Positions 48,723 through 59,036 of a stretch of 64,000 bases of DNA are shown here, piece by piece (within the stretch, counting starts at the first letter, position 1; every line of letters starts with the position of its first letter). The notes under the pieces are model-generated. The model was not told the origin of the DNA, ran no database searches, and was given only the letters and a program-made list of their open reading frames with translations. Where the stretch lies: the NCBI RefSeq assembly GCF_000500065.1, contig NZ_AYOU01000121.1:124001-188000 (forward strand), read 5' to 3'. Origin of the DNA: Borrelia hispanica CRI (GTDB lineage Bacteria > Spirochaetota > Spirochaetia > Borreliales > Borreliaceae). A program made the translations under genes and the position numbers.

Positions 48723-49567
48723 AATTTTTTATTATATATTTCTTTTAGCTTTTCATATATTATTTTAACTTCATCATTAATAATTGGTGGTACATCTACT
48801 ATTAATTTAACCTTAAGATCTCCTTTAATGGCATTTCCAAGAGCAGGCATTCCAAGACCTTTTAAGTTAAGTATTTCTCCATTTTTTGTGTTTTTTGGAA
48901 TTTTTATTTTTATTTTTTTACCCTCGATTGTCTCAAAGATTTTTTCACTGCCTAAAGCTATTTCCCATGGATATACGTTAATTTGTGTTTCTAAATTTCG
49001 TTCCTTTAGTGTAAAGTTTTTATAACTTGATATTTCAAATTTAATAATTAAGTTACTTCTTTTGCCGGAAATTGGATTGATATTTCCCTTGCCATTGAAT
49101 TTTAATTTGGTTGTATCAATTGTGCCTTTTGGTATATTAATTTCGATTTTTTCATTATTTATTAATATAAATTTTTTGCTTCCCATATAAGCATCATATA
49201 AAGAAATTTTAATAGTTATCTCTTTATCTTGAATTTTTCCTTTTGTAAATTCTCCAAAAATATCAGAAAACAAATCAAAATTGTCAAAGTGTTGAAACCC
49301 AGAATTCTTAAATCCTTTAGTAAATGAGTCTGTATTAAAGTTATTGTGAAAATCTGCATTTCCAAAATTGTCATAATTGGATTTTTTTTGAGGAGATGAT
49401 AAAACTTCGTAAGCTTCATTTATTTCTTTAAATTTTTCTTCTGCAAATTTGTTTTCTTTATTTTTATCAGGGTGATATTTAATTGCTAATTTTTTGTAGG
49501 CTTTTTTTATTTCTTCTGTTGTAGCGTTTTTATTTACTCCAAGTATGTTGTAGTAATCTTTAGACAT
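48719..49567 (-). CDS. DnaJ-type co-chaperone without zinc finger (CbpA-like)
   Basis: A 282-residue J-domain protein. The J domain (residues 1-66) has [33 protein letters not shown], including the HPD tripeptide needed to stimulate DnaK ATPase. A Gly/Phe-rich-like linker ([13 protein letters not shown]) follows, then two C-terminal beta domains. The four CxxCxGxG zinc motifs of true DnaJ are absent, so it is a class II J protein like CbpA. It likely helps DnaK with a subset of substrates. The gene stands alone and converges on the unknown gene after secF. Confidence 0.93.
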   Translation of the reverse strand: MSKDYYNILGVNKNATTEEIKKAYKKLAIKYHPDKNKENKFAEEKFKEINEAYEVLSSPQKKSNYDNFGNADFHNNFNTDSFTKGFKNSGFQHFDNFDLFSDIFGEFTKGKIQDKEITIKISLYDAYMGSKKFILINNEKIEINIPKGTIDTTKLKFNGKGNINPISGKRSNLIIKFEISSYKNFTLKERNLETQINVYPWEIALGSEKIFETIEGKKIKIKIPKNTKNGEILNLKGLGMPALGNAIKGDLKVKLIVDVPPIINDEVKIIYEKLKEIYNKKF

Positions 49568-49689
49568 TTAAACCTCTTGTTTTTATTTCCTATTTTATAT
49601 TGCAGTTAGTTAAATTCATTATACTTAATGCTATGATTATATATATATTATAATTAAACTTAAATTTTTTAAAGGTTATTTATATAGTA

Positions 49690-50829
49690 TTGAATTTTTT
49701 GTCTTTGAAAGAGATAAGTATTTATATTGATTTTGGTAAGTGTTTTAGTTATATTTTTTATGAAAAAGTACTTCGTGAGTTGTCTTATTATTTAGAAGTT
49801 TTGGGATTTCCAAAAGTTAAGACTCTTTATATTAAATATAATGATTTAAGATTGGTTGATGTTTTTGAATTAGAATCTTTTTTAACATCTTTGTCTGAAA
49901 AGTTGAATTTTGTTGATTTGGATGAATTTACTTTTGAATTGCATTCTGGAAATATTACAACGTCTGTTTTAACAGTTCTAGATAATTTTTTTGTCAGTAG
50001 AATTAGTCTTGACGTCAAAAGTTTTTCTTCAAAATTCTTAGAAAAGATAGGTATTTTTGGAGTATCTATTGATAAAGTTAATGCTGCTATTGAAAATATT
50101 CATCAATTTAATTTTGATTTGAATATTGATTTTGATATTAATATTTTGTATCACAACAAAACAAATCTTAAGAGTGATTTAGTAAAAATAATATCATATG
50201 CTCCTGAACATATTTCTCTTTCAGAAATTTTGATTGATAAGAGTAATTGTATTGTTGATTCTATTAGTGATGCTTATAGTAATTATGATGATATTAGGGG
50301 TGAAGATTTATGGTTTTATGCTTTTGATTTTTTGGAGTCTAATGGTTATTTAAATTATGAAATTTCAAATTTTGCCTTAAAAGGATATGAGAGTAAACAT
50401 AATTTGCGATATTGGGAACTCAGTCCATATTTAGGCCTTGGCTTACAAGCTGTTAGTTTGCTTTTTGTTTCTGAGAATAATGGTCTTAGGGCTGTAATTA
50501 GGAAGGATGATAATTTTTTGTATGGTATAGAATCTTCTGCTACTTTTGAAAATTTAAGTGATTTAGATTTTTTTATTTATCATTTCATTACAAATCTTGG
50601 TACCAAGCGAGGTCTTGATATATCTATTTTGAAACGTAGATTTATATATCATCAGGAGGATTTTTATAAATTTATTGATTACCTTTTAAGTTTAAATAAA
50701 TCAGTTATTTTGAGTAATGATATTCTTTATTTGGAGCAATGTGAGAGGTTTAAATTGAATTTTTATTTGCGATTGATAGAAGAATATTTAATTGTTAATT
50801 CTTTTAAAGTGAGCTTTAAGTTTCTTTAA
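49690..50829 (+). CDS. HemW/HemN-like protein lacking the radical-SAM cysteines
   Basis: A 379-residue protein clearly related to HemW (the CPO-like radical SAM heme chaperone): SIYIDF at the N-terminus replaces [26 protein letters not shown] matches the NRISLGVQSF block, and [21 protein letters not shown] with LGLGLQAVS matches the C-terminal signature. The CxxxCxxC cluster motif is missing. Only Cys18 lies in the region and no such triplet occurs elsewhere. It therefore cannot bind a canonical [4Fe-4S] cluster. Start is TTG (49690) with AAAGG about 15 bases before. The 3' end overlaps rpiA by 14 bases. Function unknown; coproporphyrinogen oxidase is unlikely. Confidence 0.85.
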   Translation: MNFLSLKEISIYIDFGKCFSYIFYEKVLRELSYYLEVLGFPKVKTLYIKYNDLRLVDVFELESFLTSLSEKLNFVDLDEFTFELHSGNITTSVLTVLDNFFVSRISLDVKSFSSKFLEKIGIFGVSIDKVNAAIENIHQFNFDLNIDFDINILYHNKTNLKSDLVKIISYAPEHISLSEILIDKSNCIVDSISDAYSNYDDIRGEDLWFYAFDFLESNGYLNYEISNFALKGYESKHNLRYWELSPYLGLGLQAVSLLFVSENNGLRAVIRKDDNFLYGIESSATFENLSDLDFFIYHFITNLGTKRGLDISILKRRFIYHQEDFYKFIDYLLSLNKSVILSNDILYLEQCERFKLNFYLRLIEEYLIVNSFKVSFKFL

Positions 50830-51502
50830 TTTGTCCATTTTGATAGTATATGATTTTAGTATTTTGATGATTAAAAATACCAATTTCAAGTATTCCAGGG
50901 AGTAATTTAAAATATTTTTCAGTTCCTTTAGGATTTTCAATATTCATTTTTATGTCTAAGATATAATTATTATTGTCAGTAATTAGTGGTCCTGCTTTAG
51001 ATTTACATGTTCTTAGAACAGGATTAAAGTTCATTTTTTCTAATTTGGCTTTAATAAATGCAAGGGAATTTGGGGCAATTTCTATTGGTATTAGTGTTTT
51101 TTCTCCTAATTTTTTTACTATTTTAGTTTCATCTGCAATGATCAATAACTGATGAGAATTATATGCTACTACCTTTTCCATTAAGTGAGCTGCACCACCA
51201 CCTTTAATTAAGGCTTTTTTATCTAATAGAACCTCGTCAGCTCCGTCAATTGTAATATCTATATTTTTGTTAAGTTTTGTGAATTTAGATTCGTAAGCAA
51301 TATTTTCTTTTGCAAGTAAACATTTTGTGTCACTACTTGTTGGATAAAATGTGAGATTTTTTAAAGCACCCGATTTTATTTTGTAACTTAAATATTTAAT
51401 TGCGTAAAAAACAGTTGTTCCTGTTCCAATTCCGATGAACATGTTGCTTGTTACATAATTATCAATTGCATATTTCGAGATCAATTCTTTTTGTTTTTCC
51501 AT
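50816..51502 (-). CDS. rpiA: Ribose-5-phosphate isomerase A
   Basis: A 228-residue isomerase interconverting ribose 5-phosphate and ribulose 5-phosphate. [12 protein letters not shown] is the phosphate-binding loop, [10 protein letters not shown] carries the catalytic Asp region, and [16 protein letters not shown] the active-site Lys and Glu. Length fits RpiA. The ATG follows AAAGGA. It converges on the HemW-like gene. It joins zwf in the pentose phosphate route, supplying pentose for nucleotides. Confidence 0.95.
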   Translation of the reverse strand: MEKQKELISKYAIDNYVTSNMFIGIGTGTTVFYAIKYLSYKIKSGALKNLTFYPTSSDTKCLLAKENIAYESKFTKLNKNIDITIDGADEVLLDKKALIKGGGAAHLMEKVVAYNSHQLLIIADETKIVKKLGEKTLIPIEIAPNSLAFIKAKLEKMNFNPVLRTCKSKAGPLITDNNNYILDIKMNIENPKGTEKYFKLLPGILEIGIFNHQNTKIIYYQNGQIKET

Positions 51503-51719
51503 TTTTAATAATCCTTTTAGTTACTAAATGTCAAATATGAACTTTAAGGTAAATTATATCATTAATAATTCAGTAAATAACAGTGTTTTATTTTGAGTAA
51601 AATAGTTTGATAATTTATTGTGTTTAAGGAATGTTTGAGTATTAACATTAATTAGATTTTGTGTTAATTTAATTGATAAAATGTTATTGAGGTAATCAAA
51701 ATATTTCTTAGGAGATTTT

Positions 51720-52472
51720 ATGTATAAGTTAGTTTTAGTGAGGCATGGTGAGAGTGAATGGAATAAAGAAAATCTTTTTACAGGATGGACTGATGTTAAA
51801 CTTTCTGAGAAGGGTGTTTCTGAAGCTTTAGAGGGTGGTAGAATACTGAAAGAGGAAGGCTATTCTTTTGATATTGCTTTTAGCTCAATGTTAGTAAGAG
51901 CTAATGATACTTTAAATATTATTTTATGTAAATTGGGTCAGTCGTATATTGATGTAGAAAAATCTTGGCGACTTAATGAGAGACATTATGGGGCATTGCA
52001 AGGATTAAATAAGGCTGAAACGGCTGAAAAGTATGGAGAAGATAAGGTTCTCATTTGGAGACGTAGTTATGATGTTCCTCCTATGCCTTTGGATGAGTCT
52101 GATAAGCGTCATCCAATTCATGATTCAAGATATAAAAATATTCCTAAAAGTGAACTTCCTTCAACCGAATGTTTAAAAGATACTGTTGCAAGAGTTATAC
52201 CATATTGGACAGATAAAATTGCTAAATCTATTATTGAAGGAAAAAGAGTTATTGTTGCTGCTCATGGTAATTCTTTAAGAGCACTTGTTAAATATCTTGA
52301 TAGTATGAGTGAGGAGGATATTTTAAAGCTCAATATTCCAACGGGTATTCCTTTAGTTTATGAGCTTGATAAAGATTTAAAACCCGTTAAACATTATTAT
52401 TTAGGTGATGAGGATAAAATTAGGGCAGCTATGGAATCTGTTGCTAATCAAGGTAAAAAAATAGGTAGATAA
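51720..52472 (+). CDS. gpmA: 2,3-bisphosphoglycerate-dependent phosphoglycerate mutase
   Basis: A 250-residue dPGM converting 3- to 2-phosphoglycerate in glycolysis. The phospho-acceptor His9 is in [10 protein letters not shown], followed by [27 protein letters not shown] with the catalytic Glu, and the second His in [13 protein letters not shown]. Length is standard. The ATG has AGGAG. It is monocistronic, flanked by rpiA on the divergent side and a hairpin on the 3' side. Confidence 0.97.
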   Translation: MYKLVLVRHGESEWNKENLFTGWTDVKLSEKGVSEALEGGRILKEEGYSFDIAFSSMLVRANDTLNIILCKLGQSYIDVEKSWRLNERHYGALQGLNKAETAEKYGEDKVLIWRRSYDVPPMPLDESDKRHPIHDSRYKNIPKSELPSTECLKDTVARVIPYWTDKIAKSIIEGKRVIVAAHGNSLRALVKYLDSMSEEDILKLNIPTGIPLVYELDKDLKPVKHYYLGDEDKIRAAMESVANQGKKIGR

Positions 52473-52491
52473 AAACAGAGCAAACGTTAAC

Positions 52492-52525
52492 AAGAAGAGA
52501 TTATTACTAAACATGATCTCTTCTT
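52492..52525. terminator. Hairpin between gpmA and lysS
   Basis: AAGAAGAGAT (52492-52501), 14-base loop, ATCTCTTCTT (52516-52525): a 10-bp perfect stem 20 bases past the gpmA stop, in the convergent gap with lysS. No strong T-tract follows directly on the + strand. Confidence 0.7.
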
Positions 52526-52556
52526 AAGATAAATTTCAAATATTTTTTTATTAAAA

Positions 52557-54122
52557 TTAAATGTAATGTTTTACAATTTCTTCAAATTTTTCAATACCAA
52601 TTGTTTTAATAAATCCTGCTAATTTTGGGCCTTTGTCCTTAGTAATTAATATGTTGTAGAGTTGTTTAAAGAATAATGGTGGTTCAATATTGTTTTTTCT
52701 TGCAATATTATAAATTTCATCTTGAATTTCTTTTTCAGTAATATTATTAAAATTTTTTTTTAAGAAGTTTAGTAATTGTGTTACTGCTTGTTTATTGTTA
52801 TCTTGAAGTACTTCAATGTTATCAAATGTTGATCTTAGTGAAAATTTAAAATCTTCAGGTGCGAATTTTTTAATCCAGTTGATGGCACATTCAATTTTAT
52901 TTATTAGTTTTGTTTTTTGATGTTCTTTTATATTATTTAAAAGTGTAAAGATTTTATCTTTGTCTCCTTCAAAAATTTGACATATTACACTTAAATGTCT
53001 AAATCCAATTTGATAAGGAATTTCTTTGTCTGGTGCTTTTGGTTGTGAGAGTTCATAAATTCTTTTGAAAGTTTCTTTTTTCTTTTCTTGAATTTCATCA
53101 ATTCCATAATACACCCTTTCAAATTTATCGTAATCTTCATAAATTTTTATTACATCAAGGTCAAATGATATTGAAAACTCTGTATTGGGTTTTGTTGATG
53201 CAAATAAAAATCTTGTAACTTCAGGTGTATATATTTCAAGGACATCTTTCAATGAAACAACATCTCCAGATGATGAGGATATTTTTCCACCATGTCCTTT
53301 AATGGATATAAAATCGTATTGAAATGTTATGGGAGGAGTTCCTCCAAAAATTTTTACTATTTCTTTTGCTGTGTCAAAACTTCCTCCACTGCTGTGGTGA
53401 TCTTTGCCAGCAGGTTCAAAATCAACATTTTCATATTTCCATCGCATTGGCCAATCTATTCTCCATGGAAGTTTGCAAGCCCATGTTTTTCTTAGGTCTA
53501 GTGATTCTTTGTTTCCACATTCGCAATAGTATTCAATAGAATAGCAATGATTATAATTTTTTATTGTTGTAGTATCTCTGTTACATTTGGTACAAAAAAT
53601 ACTAATAGGATACCAATCGTCTGCAAGTTGTGTTGTTCTGTATTTGTTGAGTATTGTTGCGATTTCATCTTTATGGTCTAGTGCAAATTTCATTTGATTT
53701 GCATAATCACTTGACATATATTTTAAGCTTTGATCTATAAATTCTGGTTCAATGCCTACAGTAGGTAAATGTTGTTCAAATTCTATTTCATTTGCTCTTG
53801 CATAACTGGATTTATTAGTTTTTGTGTCAGGAACTCTTGTTATTGCTTGCCTTAAATATGTTGTTAATAATTCTTGATCAGGCATGTTTTTAGGTACTTT
53901 TCTAAATACATCATAGTTATCCCATGAATAAATAAATCTTACTTGTTTTCCCTGGTCTTGTAGTGCTCTTGCTACTAGGTCAACAGAAATTACTTCTCTA
54001 AAATTGCCAATGTGAACGGTTCCTGATGGAGTAATTCCTGATGAAACTGTGTATTGTTTTTTTTCACCTTTTTCTGTTATTATTTTTTTTGCATAAAAAT
54101 CTGCCCAGTGTGCTGTTTTCAT
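52557..54122 (-). CDS. lysS: Class I lysyl-tRNA synthetase
   Basis: A 521-residue class I (archaeal-type) LysRS, an established oddity of Borrelia and other spirochaetes. HIGN in [12 protein letters not shown] is the HIGH motif, and KISSSSGD near the middle is the KMSKS counterpart. FCTKCNRD and YCECGNKE look like a zinc site. I choose the ATG at 54122 ([10 protein letters not shown]), which has AGAGG just upstream, over an in-frame ATG 33 bases earlier without one. There is no class II LysRS in the window. The archaeal affinity implies ancient gene transfer. Confidence 0.95.
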   Translation of the reverse strand: MKTAHWADFYAKKIITEKGEKKQYTVSSGITPSGTVHIGNFREVISVDLVARALQDQGKQVRFIYSWDNYDVFRKVPKNMPDQELLTTYLRQAITRVPDTKTNKSSYARANEIEFEQHLPTVGIEPEFIDQSLKYMSSDYANQMKFALDHKDEIATILNKYRTTQLADDWYPISIFCTKCNRDTTTIKNYNHCYSIEYYCECGNKESLDLRKTWACKLPWRIDWPMRWKYENVDFEPAGKDHHSSGGSFDTAKEIVKIFGGTPPITFQYDFISIKGHGGKISSSSGDVVSLKDVLEIYTPEVTRFLFASTKPNTEFSISFDLDVIKIYEDYDKFERVYYGIDEIQEKKKETFKRIYELSQPKAPDKEIPYQIGFRHLSVICQIFEGDKDKIFTLLNNIKEHQKTKLINKIECAINWIKKFAPEDFKFSLRSTFDNIEVLQDNNKQAVTQLLNFLKKNFNNITEKEIQDEIYNIARKNNIEPPLFFKQLYNILITKDKGPKLAGFIKTIGIEKFEEIVKHYI

Positions 54123-54204
54123 AATATTTCCTCTATTAAAATTTAATTTTATCATGCTATTTTTGTTATTTCAATATTAAGAAGTGTTGAAAAATGTTAT
54201 CATA

Positions 54205-55077
54205 TTAGTTTATCAAATTTTTAATTAATTTAGTGTTTTTATTCCAATTTTTTCTTAATTTTACTTGTAAGAATAAGTTGCATTTTTTTTCAAGTATTTT
54301 TGATATTATTTTTCTAGATTCTTCACCAATAGATTTAATTCCTTTTCCTCCTTTGCCAACTATTATTCCCTTTTGACTCTCTCCAGCTACAATAATATTT
54401 GCTTTAATAAAAAATTTGTTTTCTCTATCTTCTAAGATCTCGATTTCTGTGTATATAGAATATGGTAATTCTTCTTTAAGTTTTTTAATAGTTACTCCTC
54501 TAATTATTTCACTAATTCGTAGATTTATTTTTTGATCTGTATAATATTCTTCTGGATAATAAAGAGGTCCTTCATTAAGATTTTCATAAATTTTATCTTT
54601 CATTGTCTCAATATTTATTTGCTTCTCTGCGGAGATTTTTATAATTTTGTTTTTTTGTATTTTTTTTTCTTCTAAAAATGTCATTATTTCTTTTTCTTTT
54701 GTTTTGTGAATATCAATTTTATTTATGACCACTATAAAATTAATTTTGGATTTTTGTATGATTGTTAATATTTCATTTTCTTCAATTCCAGGTTGATCTT
54801 GAATGTCTATGACATAGATAATTAATTCTGTTTCTGTGATTGCAGAGTATACGTTATTCATTAATGCTATATTGAAATTTTTTTTGCTTAAATGGAATCC
54901 TGGTGTGTCTATAAAAATGATTTGTCCTCTTTTGTCTGTAAATATTCCTTTTATTTTATTTCTAGTTGTTTGTGGTTTGGAAGAAGTGATTGATATTTGA
55001 TATCCACATATTGAATTTAAAAGTGTAGATTTTCCTGTTGAAGGTCTACCTATGATTGATACAAATCCTGATTTCAT
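54205..55077 (-). CDS. era: GTPase Era
   Basis: A 290-residue GTPase with a C-terminal KH RNA-binding domain. P-loop GRPSTGKST (residues 10-18), IDTPGFH (G3), VVINKID (G4), then KH residues [15 protein letters not shown]. It binds the 3' end of 16S rRNA during 30S maturation. The ATG follows AGGAAAT. It stands alone, upstream of lysS on the same strand with 82 bases between. Confidence 0.96.
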   Translation of the reverse strand: MKSGFVSIIGRPSTGKSTLLNSICGYQISITSSKPQTTRNKIKGIFTDKRGQIIFIDTPGFHLSKKNFNIALMNNVYSAITETELIIYVIDIQDQPGIEENEILTIIQKSKINFIVVINKIDIHKTKEKEIMTFLEEKKIQKNKIIKISAEKQINIETMKDKIYENLNEGPLYYPEEYYTDQKINLRISEIIRGVTIKKLKEELPYSIYTEIEILEDRENKFFIKANIIVAGESQKGIIVGKGGKGIKSIGEESRKIISKILEKKCNLFLQVKLRKNWNKNTKLIKNLIN

Positions 55078-55173
55078 TTTAATTTCCTATTACAATGTAT
55101 TAATATTATTAATATATTTTATATGGTAATTAATGTATACTATCTTTAAATATTGTGTTACAAGGATTAAGGT

Positions 55174-55521
55174 TTGAGAAAAGTCAATTTTGAGGTTTTT
55201 TGTGAGAGATGTGGTGAGAGAGTTGAACTTGATAAGGCAATATGTTTGAATTGTCATTCTAAGTTAGGCGATCTTGAATGTCCAAGTTGTGGATATGTAG
55301 GTATTATTTCTGCATTTGAGAATGGTTGTCCAAGATGTAATTATAGTCCTTTTGAAAAACAGTTAAAAAAACGCTCTATGAAAAGAGGATTTAAAAGACT
55401 TTGGAATGGTGATAGCTTTTTAAGGAAAAGATTTTATTTTGGATTTTATGTTAATGTTATGCTTTATTTGTTTGCTAATTTTTTGATAATTTTGCTTTTT
55501 GTTTATATTCTTTTTTTCTAA
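55174..55521 (+). CDS. Small membrane protein with double zinc ribbon
   Basis: 115 residues. The first 60 carry three CxxC pairs (CERCGE, CLNCHS, CPSCGY) and a fourth CPRCNY: two zinc-ribbon modules. A basic linker (KRSMKRGFKRLW) follows, then a C-terminal membrane span (YLFANFLIILLFVYILFF). The start is TTG at 55174, with AAGG nearby; no ATG fits. It resembles small membrane-tethered zinc-ribbon proteins of unknown role. It begins a run of four same-strand or nearby envelope genes. Confidence 0.82.
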   Translation: MRKVNFEVFCERCGERVELDKAICLNCHSKLGDLECPSCGYVGIISAFENGCPRCNYSPFEKQLKKRSMKRGFKRLWNGDSFLRKRFYFGFYVNVMLYLFANFLIILLFVYILFF

Positions 55522-55533
55522 GGATGAATCTAT

Positions 55534-55941
55534 ATGGGAATTACGGTTTTTTATTTATTTTCTATTTTCTTATCTTTTAAGTTAGGAGATAATGTTAAGA
55601 CTGTTGAAGATAATATGAAACGTAATTCTATTTTTTATTATGATATTGAAGAAGTTGAAATAGCTTCTGTTAATACACAAATTTTAAGTTTTAGAGGTAA
55701 AATTTGTGTAAAAAATGCTTACTTTAGTTTTGATAAGTATAATCTTTATTCATATACTTTTGTTTTTGATAAGAAATTGGTTTCTCAATATTCTATTGTT
55801 TTGAGTGTTAAAGAAAAATTTGGTGATGCTACTGTTGTAACTCCTTTTAATTATGTTTGGGATATTGGTGATTCAATTATTGTGTTAAATGATAATATCT
55901 TAAGAATGACATTAAAGTCTTATATTAATGGAGAAAATTGA
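55534..55941 (+). CDS. Small exported or membrane-anchored hypothetical protein
   Basis: 135 residues with an N-terminal hydrophobic segment (TVFYLFSIFLSFKLG), then a beta-rich domain of alternating hydrophobics (YTFVFDKKLVSQYSIVLSVKEKFGD). No motif recognised. It starts 12 bases after the zinc-ribbon gene and its TGA overlaps the TTG of the next gene, so the three are almost certainly one transcript. Confidence 0.75.
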   Translation: MGITVFYLFSIFLSFKLGDNVKTVEDNMKRNSIFYYDIEEVEIASVNTQILSFRGKICVKNAYFSFDKYNLYSYTFVFDKKLVSQYSIVLSVKEKFGDATVVTPFNYVWDIGDSIIVLNDNILRMTLKSYINGEN

Positions 55942-56372
55942 ACCTGAAAATTTTGTTTGCATTAATTTGTTGTGTCTCTTGTGTTAGGCATATATATGAT
56001 AAAGAAATCATTATTAATGATACTAAGTTTTTTGTTACGCTTGCAATTGATGAGGTTACTAGAGCTAAAGGTTATATGGGAACTAGACATATCGATATAA
56101 ATAATGGCATGCTTTTTATTTTTAATAAGGAAAAAAATTTATCTTTTTGGATGAGGGATACTTCTATACCACTTGAAATTGCTTATATTAATGCTGCAGG
56201 TATTATTAAAGAGATTTATAGTTTAATTCCTTTCTCAGAAGTGAGTGTCAATTCTAAATATAAGGTGAAATATGCTCTTGAGGTTCCAGAGGGTACTTTT
56301 TCTAAATTTAAAATTAAAGTGGGTGATAGGGTCAAATTTAATTTTGATGTTAATTCTTTAAATGTAGAGTAA
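55938..56372 (+). CDS. DUF192 family lipoprotein
   Basis: 144 residues. The TTG start at 55938 overlaps the previous stop and has GGAG upstream. The N-terminus MNLKILFALICCVSCVRH is a lipoprotein-type signal; which of Cys11, 12 or 15 is acylated is unclear. The mature domain matches DUF192: TRAKGYMGTRHIDINNGMLF, SFWMRDTSIPLEIAYINAAG and VKYALEVPEG. The family is widespread, periplasmic and of unknown function. It converges on the next gene with one base between stops. Confidence 0.85.
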   Translation: MNLKILFALICCVSCVRHIYDKEIIINDTKFFVTLAIDEVTRAKGYMGTRHIDINNGMLFIFNKEKNLSFWMRDTSIPLEIAYINAAGIIKEIYSLIPFSEVSVNSKYKVKYALEVPEGTFSKFKIKVGDRVKFNFDVNSLNVE

Positions 56373-56373
56373 A

Positions 56374-57033
56374 TTATTCAGCTTTTATTTTTTGAAGTTC
56401 TTCTTCCTCATGATCGTTGATTTTGTCTTCATTTTGTAATGTGTCATTAGGAATTTTATTGAAGGTTTCATGAGATTGATCTTTAATATTGACGTTTGTT
56501 TTATCTTCTCTTATTACTTTTTTAAAGATAGATATTGTTGCTGCTATTTCTTCAAAGGCATCAAGTAAGAATATTTCTTTTGCATTTTCTTCAGCTTTAA
56601 CGATGTATACTAAAGAATTATTGCCTCTTTCTGGATCATGGATTATTTCCCATGATCCTAAGACGCGATTGTTGTAACTGTCGCTCATTAAAGATTCTGA
56701 TATTTCTTGAATTTTATCCGAATTAACGTCAAATGTTTCTACGATTCCAAATATTTCTCTTATTTTTGAATTTTGATATGAATTTAGTTTTGACCTGACT
56801 ATTATTTCTATGTTTGCATTGTTAATGGTTTGTGATATGATGAAATCATTTTCTTTGTCTATTCTATATTCTAATTTATTATTATCAAGTATTTTTTTAA
56901 TTCTCTTGTCATAAGTTACGTTTTTATCTTTACAACTTATGAATGTTATTAGTGTTAAAACAGCAATAACTATGCTATATTTTAATTGTTCAATGTTTAA
57001 AATACTTGTTTTTAACATGTTATTGCTTACCAT
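56374..57033 (-). CDS. Putative lipoprotein of unknown function
   Basis: 219 residues; after a long N-region a hydrophobic stretch ends in LITFISCKDK, a good lipobox. Met6 (57018) is an equally possible start and gives a tighter signal. The mature part is alpha/beta with a highly charged Glu/Lys/Asp C-terminus (NEDKINDHEEEELQKIK). No ribosome site precedes Met1. A TATAAT box (57046-57041) lies seven bases before that ATG, so the message may be nearly leaderless. No domain recognised. Confidence 0.75.
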   Translation of the reverse strand: MVSNNMLKTSILNIEQLKYSIVIAVLTLITFISCKDKNVTYDKRIKKILDNNKLEYRIDKENDFIISQTINNANIEIIVRSKLNSYQNSKIREIFGIVETFDVNSDKIQEISESLMSDSYNNRVLGSWEIIHDPERGNNSLVYIVKAEENAKEIFLLDAFEEIAATISIFKKVIREDKTNVNIKDQSHETFNKIPNDTLQNEDKINDHEEEELQKIKAE

Positions 57034-57078
57034 GTAATTTATTATAGTTTAATTATAAGGATTTTTGAAGTAAGTTAT

Positions 57079-58038
57079 ATGTATTTTAGGAGTAATGATT
57101 ATTCTTATACAGTTATTCAGTCTAAAAATAGTTATGTACAAAAGTCAACTTTTGGAATATCTTTTGTCATTTTAAATAGAGGCACAAAAATTTTTAGGGA
57201 GGATTTATTTGAATTCCTTTCTAATTTTGACTTCATTAGAGAAATTATTTCTATTGAAAAACAAAGTAATAGGACTTCTCTTCAGTTTATTTCAGAGAAT
57301 TATGATAAATTGAAGTTTATTTTACTTTCTGGAGATTTAAATTCTGGAGAGAAAGTTAATTTAGCTATGAAAGAGTCCATTTGTAGTTTTGTTTTTGTAT
57401 TGCAAAGTGATATGTATTTGTTAAATCCTTTTTGGATTCCTAATATATTTGATGAAATTGTTAAAAAAAATGTACTTCTTGTTGGTGGTGAATTTTTTGA
57501 TAAAGAAGAAGAAGTTGTTCCATCAATTTTTCTGCCCACTATTGATAAATATCAAAGATTAAAAGTAATTTTAATAAATTCTGAACGGGATTATGAGAAA
57601 ACTTTAATTACTATGGATTATTGTGGTCTTTATTCTAAGGAGAAGTTTATTCAGTTAGGAGGTTTTGATAAAAGGATCAAAAACGAATATTTTCAAAGAT
57701 TAGATTTTGGACTTAGAGCTATTTATTTTGGAGAGAGTATTCATATTTATAGAAAATTACGTATACAATATACAGTTTTAAATGTTCCAGAAGATTTAAC
57801 TAAAAATAAAAGTTTTTTGATATTTTTACTTAAAAATTATGTTCCTATTTTTATTGGAAATGGAGTAAAATTTTCATTTTTACGATTTATAAGATTATGC
57901 TTAAGATATGGTGTTAATCCTTTTAGGTTTGGCAGAGAATTTAAAGAAATTAAATATGAAACCATCAAAAATAGCTTAAGGTTTAAAGGTGATTTAAAGA
58001 GTGCAATTGAACTTTGGGAAAATAATATTATTGATTAA
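57079..58038 (+). CDS. Glycosyltransferase, GT2/GT-A-like
   Basis: A 319-residue cytoplasmic or membrane-associated protein. ISFVILNRGT resembles the first strand of GT-A folds; FVFVLQSDMYLLNPFWIPN occupies the place of the DxD loop, with QSD rather than DxD. GGFDKRIKNEYFQRLDFGLRA matches the ED/acceptor region of family 2 enzymes. No transmembrane spans except weak hydrophobicity near the C-terminus. Sugar and acceptor unknown; the neighbours suggest a surface glycan or glycolipid. The gene overlaps the following amidase start by about 30 bases. Confidence 0.72.
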   Translation: MYFRSNDYSYTVIQSKNSYVQKSTFGISFVILNRGTKIFREDLFEFLSNFDFIREIISIEKQSNRTSLQFISENYDKLKFILLSGDLNSGEKVNLAMKESICSFVFVLQSDMYLLNPFWIPNIFDEIVKKNVLLVGGEFFDKEEEVVPSIFLPTIDKYQRLKVILINSERDYEKTLITMDYCGLYSKEKFIQLGGFDKRIKNEYFQRLDFGLRAIYFGESIHIYRKLRIQYTVLNVPEDLTKNKSFLIFLLKNYVPIFIGNGVKFSFLRFIRLCLRYGVNPFRFGREFKEIKYETIKNSLRFKGDLKSAIELWENNIID

Positions 58039-59026
58039 TTTAATCTTTGTTTTTTTATTTGTGCATGCAGATGAATTTGATTATGTCAATATTCTTGATT
58101 CATTTGATAGCAACTTTTTTAAGTTCAATTTTAATATTGAGAGAGATATTCTTACAATTGAGCATGAGAAAGGCCATCTTAAGCTTAAAGTGGGTTTTGA
58201 ATATGGGTTATCATCTATTGGTTATTATATTTATGTAGATCCTATCCTTTTAAGAGATGGGGAAATTTTAATAACTAAGAAAGCTTTGATGCAGATTGAA
58301 AATTATTTTCGATCTTTGCAAAGTTATAATAAACCACGAATAACATCAATTGTTATTGATCCTGGGCATGGTGGTCATGATAGGGGAGCTGTTGTAACAC
58401 ATAAATTAAGAGAACATGATATTACTCTTTTTGAAAAAGATTTTACTTTGACTTATTCTATGCATTTATATAAAATCCTTAGTAATTATTTTTTAGATAG
58501 AAATATTTTATTAACGCGTGTGGATGATATTTTTGTGTCATTGCAAGATAGAGCCGAATTTGCAAATGCAATTAAACCAGATTTTCCCAATAATGTTATA
58601 TTTTTGTCGATACATGCAAATAATGCCCCAAATCCTGATGCTAGAGGAGTTGAATTTTGGTATCTTCCTCAAAATTCAAAAAGAGAGGTTATAAGAAATT
58701 TGAAAGGATATGATATTAGAGGTAATAGATACTTAAGGGAGCTTAATGATATACTAGATATTAAGTATAAATATGAATCAAAAAAATTAGCGGAAATTTT
58801 ATATGAAACTTTTAGTGATGTTTTATACGAGACTAAAATTAGAACAATTAGGGAAGAGCAGTGGTTTGTGATTAAAAATAGTAGTATGCCCGCTGTATTA
58901 ATTGAAATTGGGTTTTTATCGAATATTGATGATGCGATTTTAATTTTGGATTACAATTATATGATCAAAATCAATATTTTAGTACTTGAGTCTTTAATTA
59001 AGTTTATTGAATTTTATGAGAAATAG
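58001..59026 (+). CDS. Exported N-acetylmuramoyl-L-alanine amidase (second Amidase_3 gene)
   Basis: A 341-residue amidase. Signal peptide ILLINLIFVFLFVHADE; a 100-residue N-terminal domain; then Amidase_3 with IVIDPGHGGHDRGAV, a Glu in HDITLFEKDF, FLSIHANNAPNP and the C-terminal Glu in PAVLIEIGFLSN. It lacks the LysM repeats of the amidase at 10152. The start is GTG at 58001 or TTG at 58007; both overlap the glycosyltransferase end. It cuts the stem peptide from MurNAc during wall growth or separation. Confidence 0.9.
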   Translation: MQLNFGKIILLINLIFVFLFVHADEFDYVNILDSFDSNFFKFNFNIERDILTIEHEKGHLKLKVGFEYGLSSIGYYIYVDPILLRDGEILITKKALMQIENYFRSLQSYNKPRITSIVIDPGHGGHDRGAVVTHKLREHDITLFEKDFTLTYSMHLYKILSNYFLDRNILLTRVDDIFVSLQDRAEFANAIKPDFPNNVIFLSIHANNAPNPDARGVEFWYLPQNSKREVIRNLKGYDIRGNRYLRELNDILDIKYKYESKKLAEILYETFSDVLYETKIRTIREEQWFVIKNSSMPAVLIEIGFLSNIDDAILILDYNYMIKINILVLESLIKFIEFYEK

Positions 59027-59036
59027 TGGTTTTAAT

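Noticed and set aside
49690-50829. Oxygen-independent coproporphyrinogen III oxidase (HemN)
   Set aside because: The cysteines that bind the cluster are missing and no other heme-synthesis gene is nearby.
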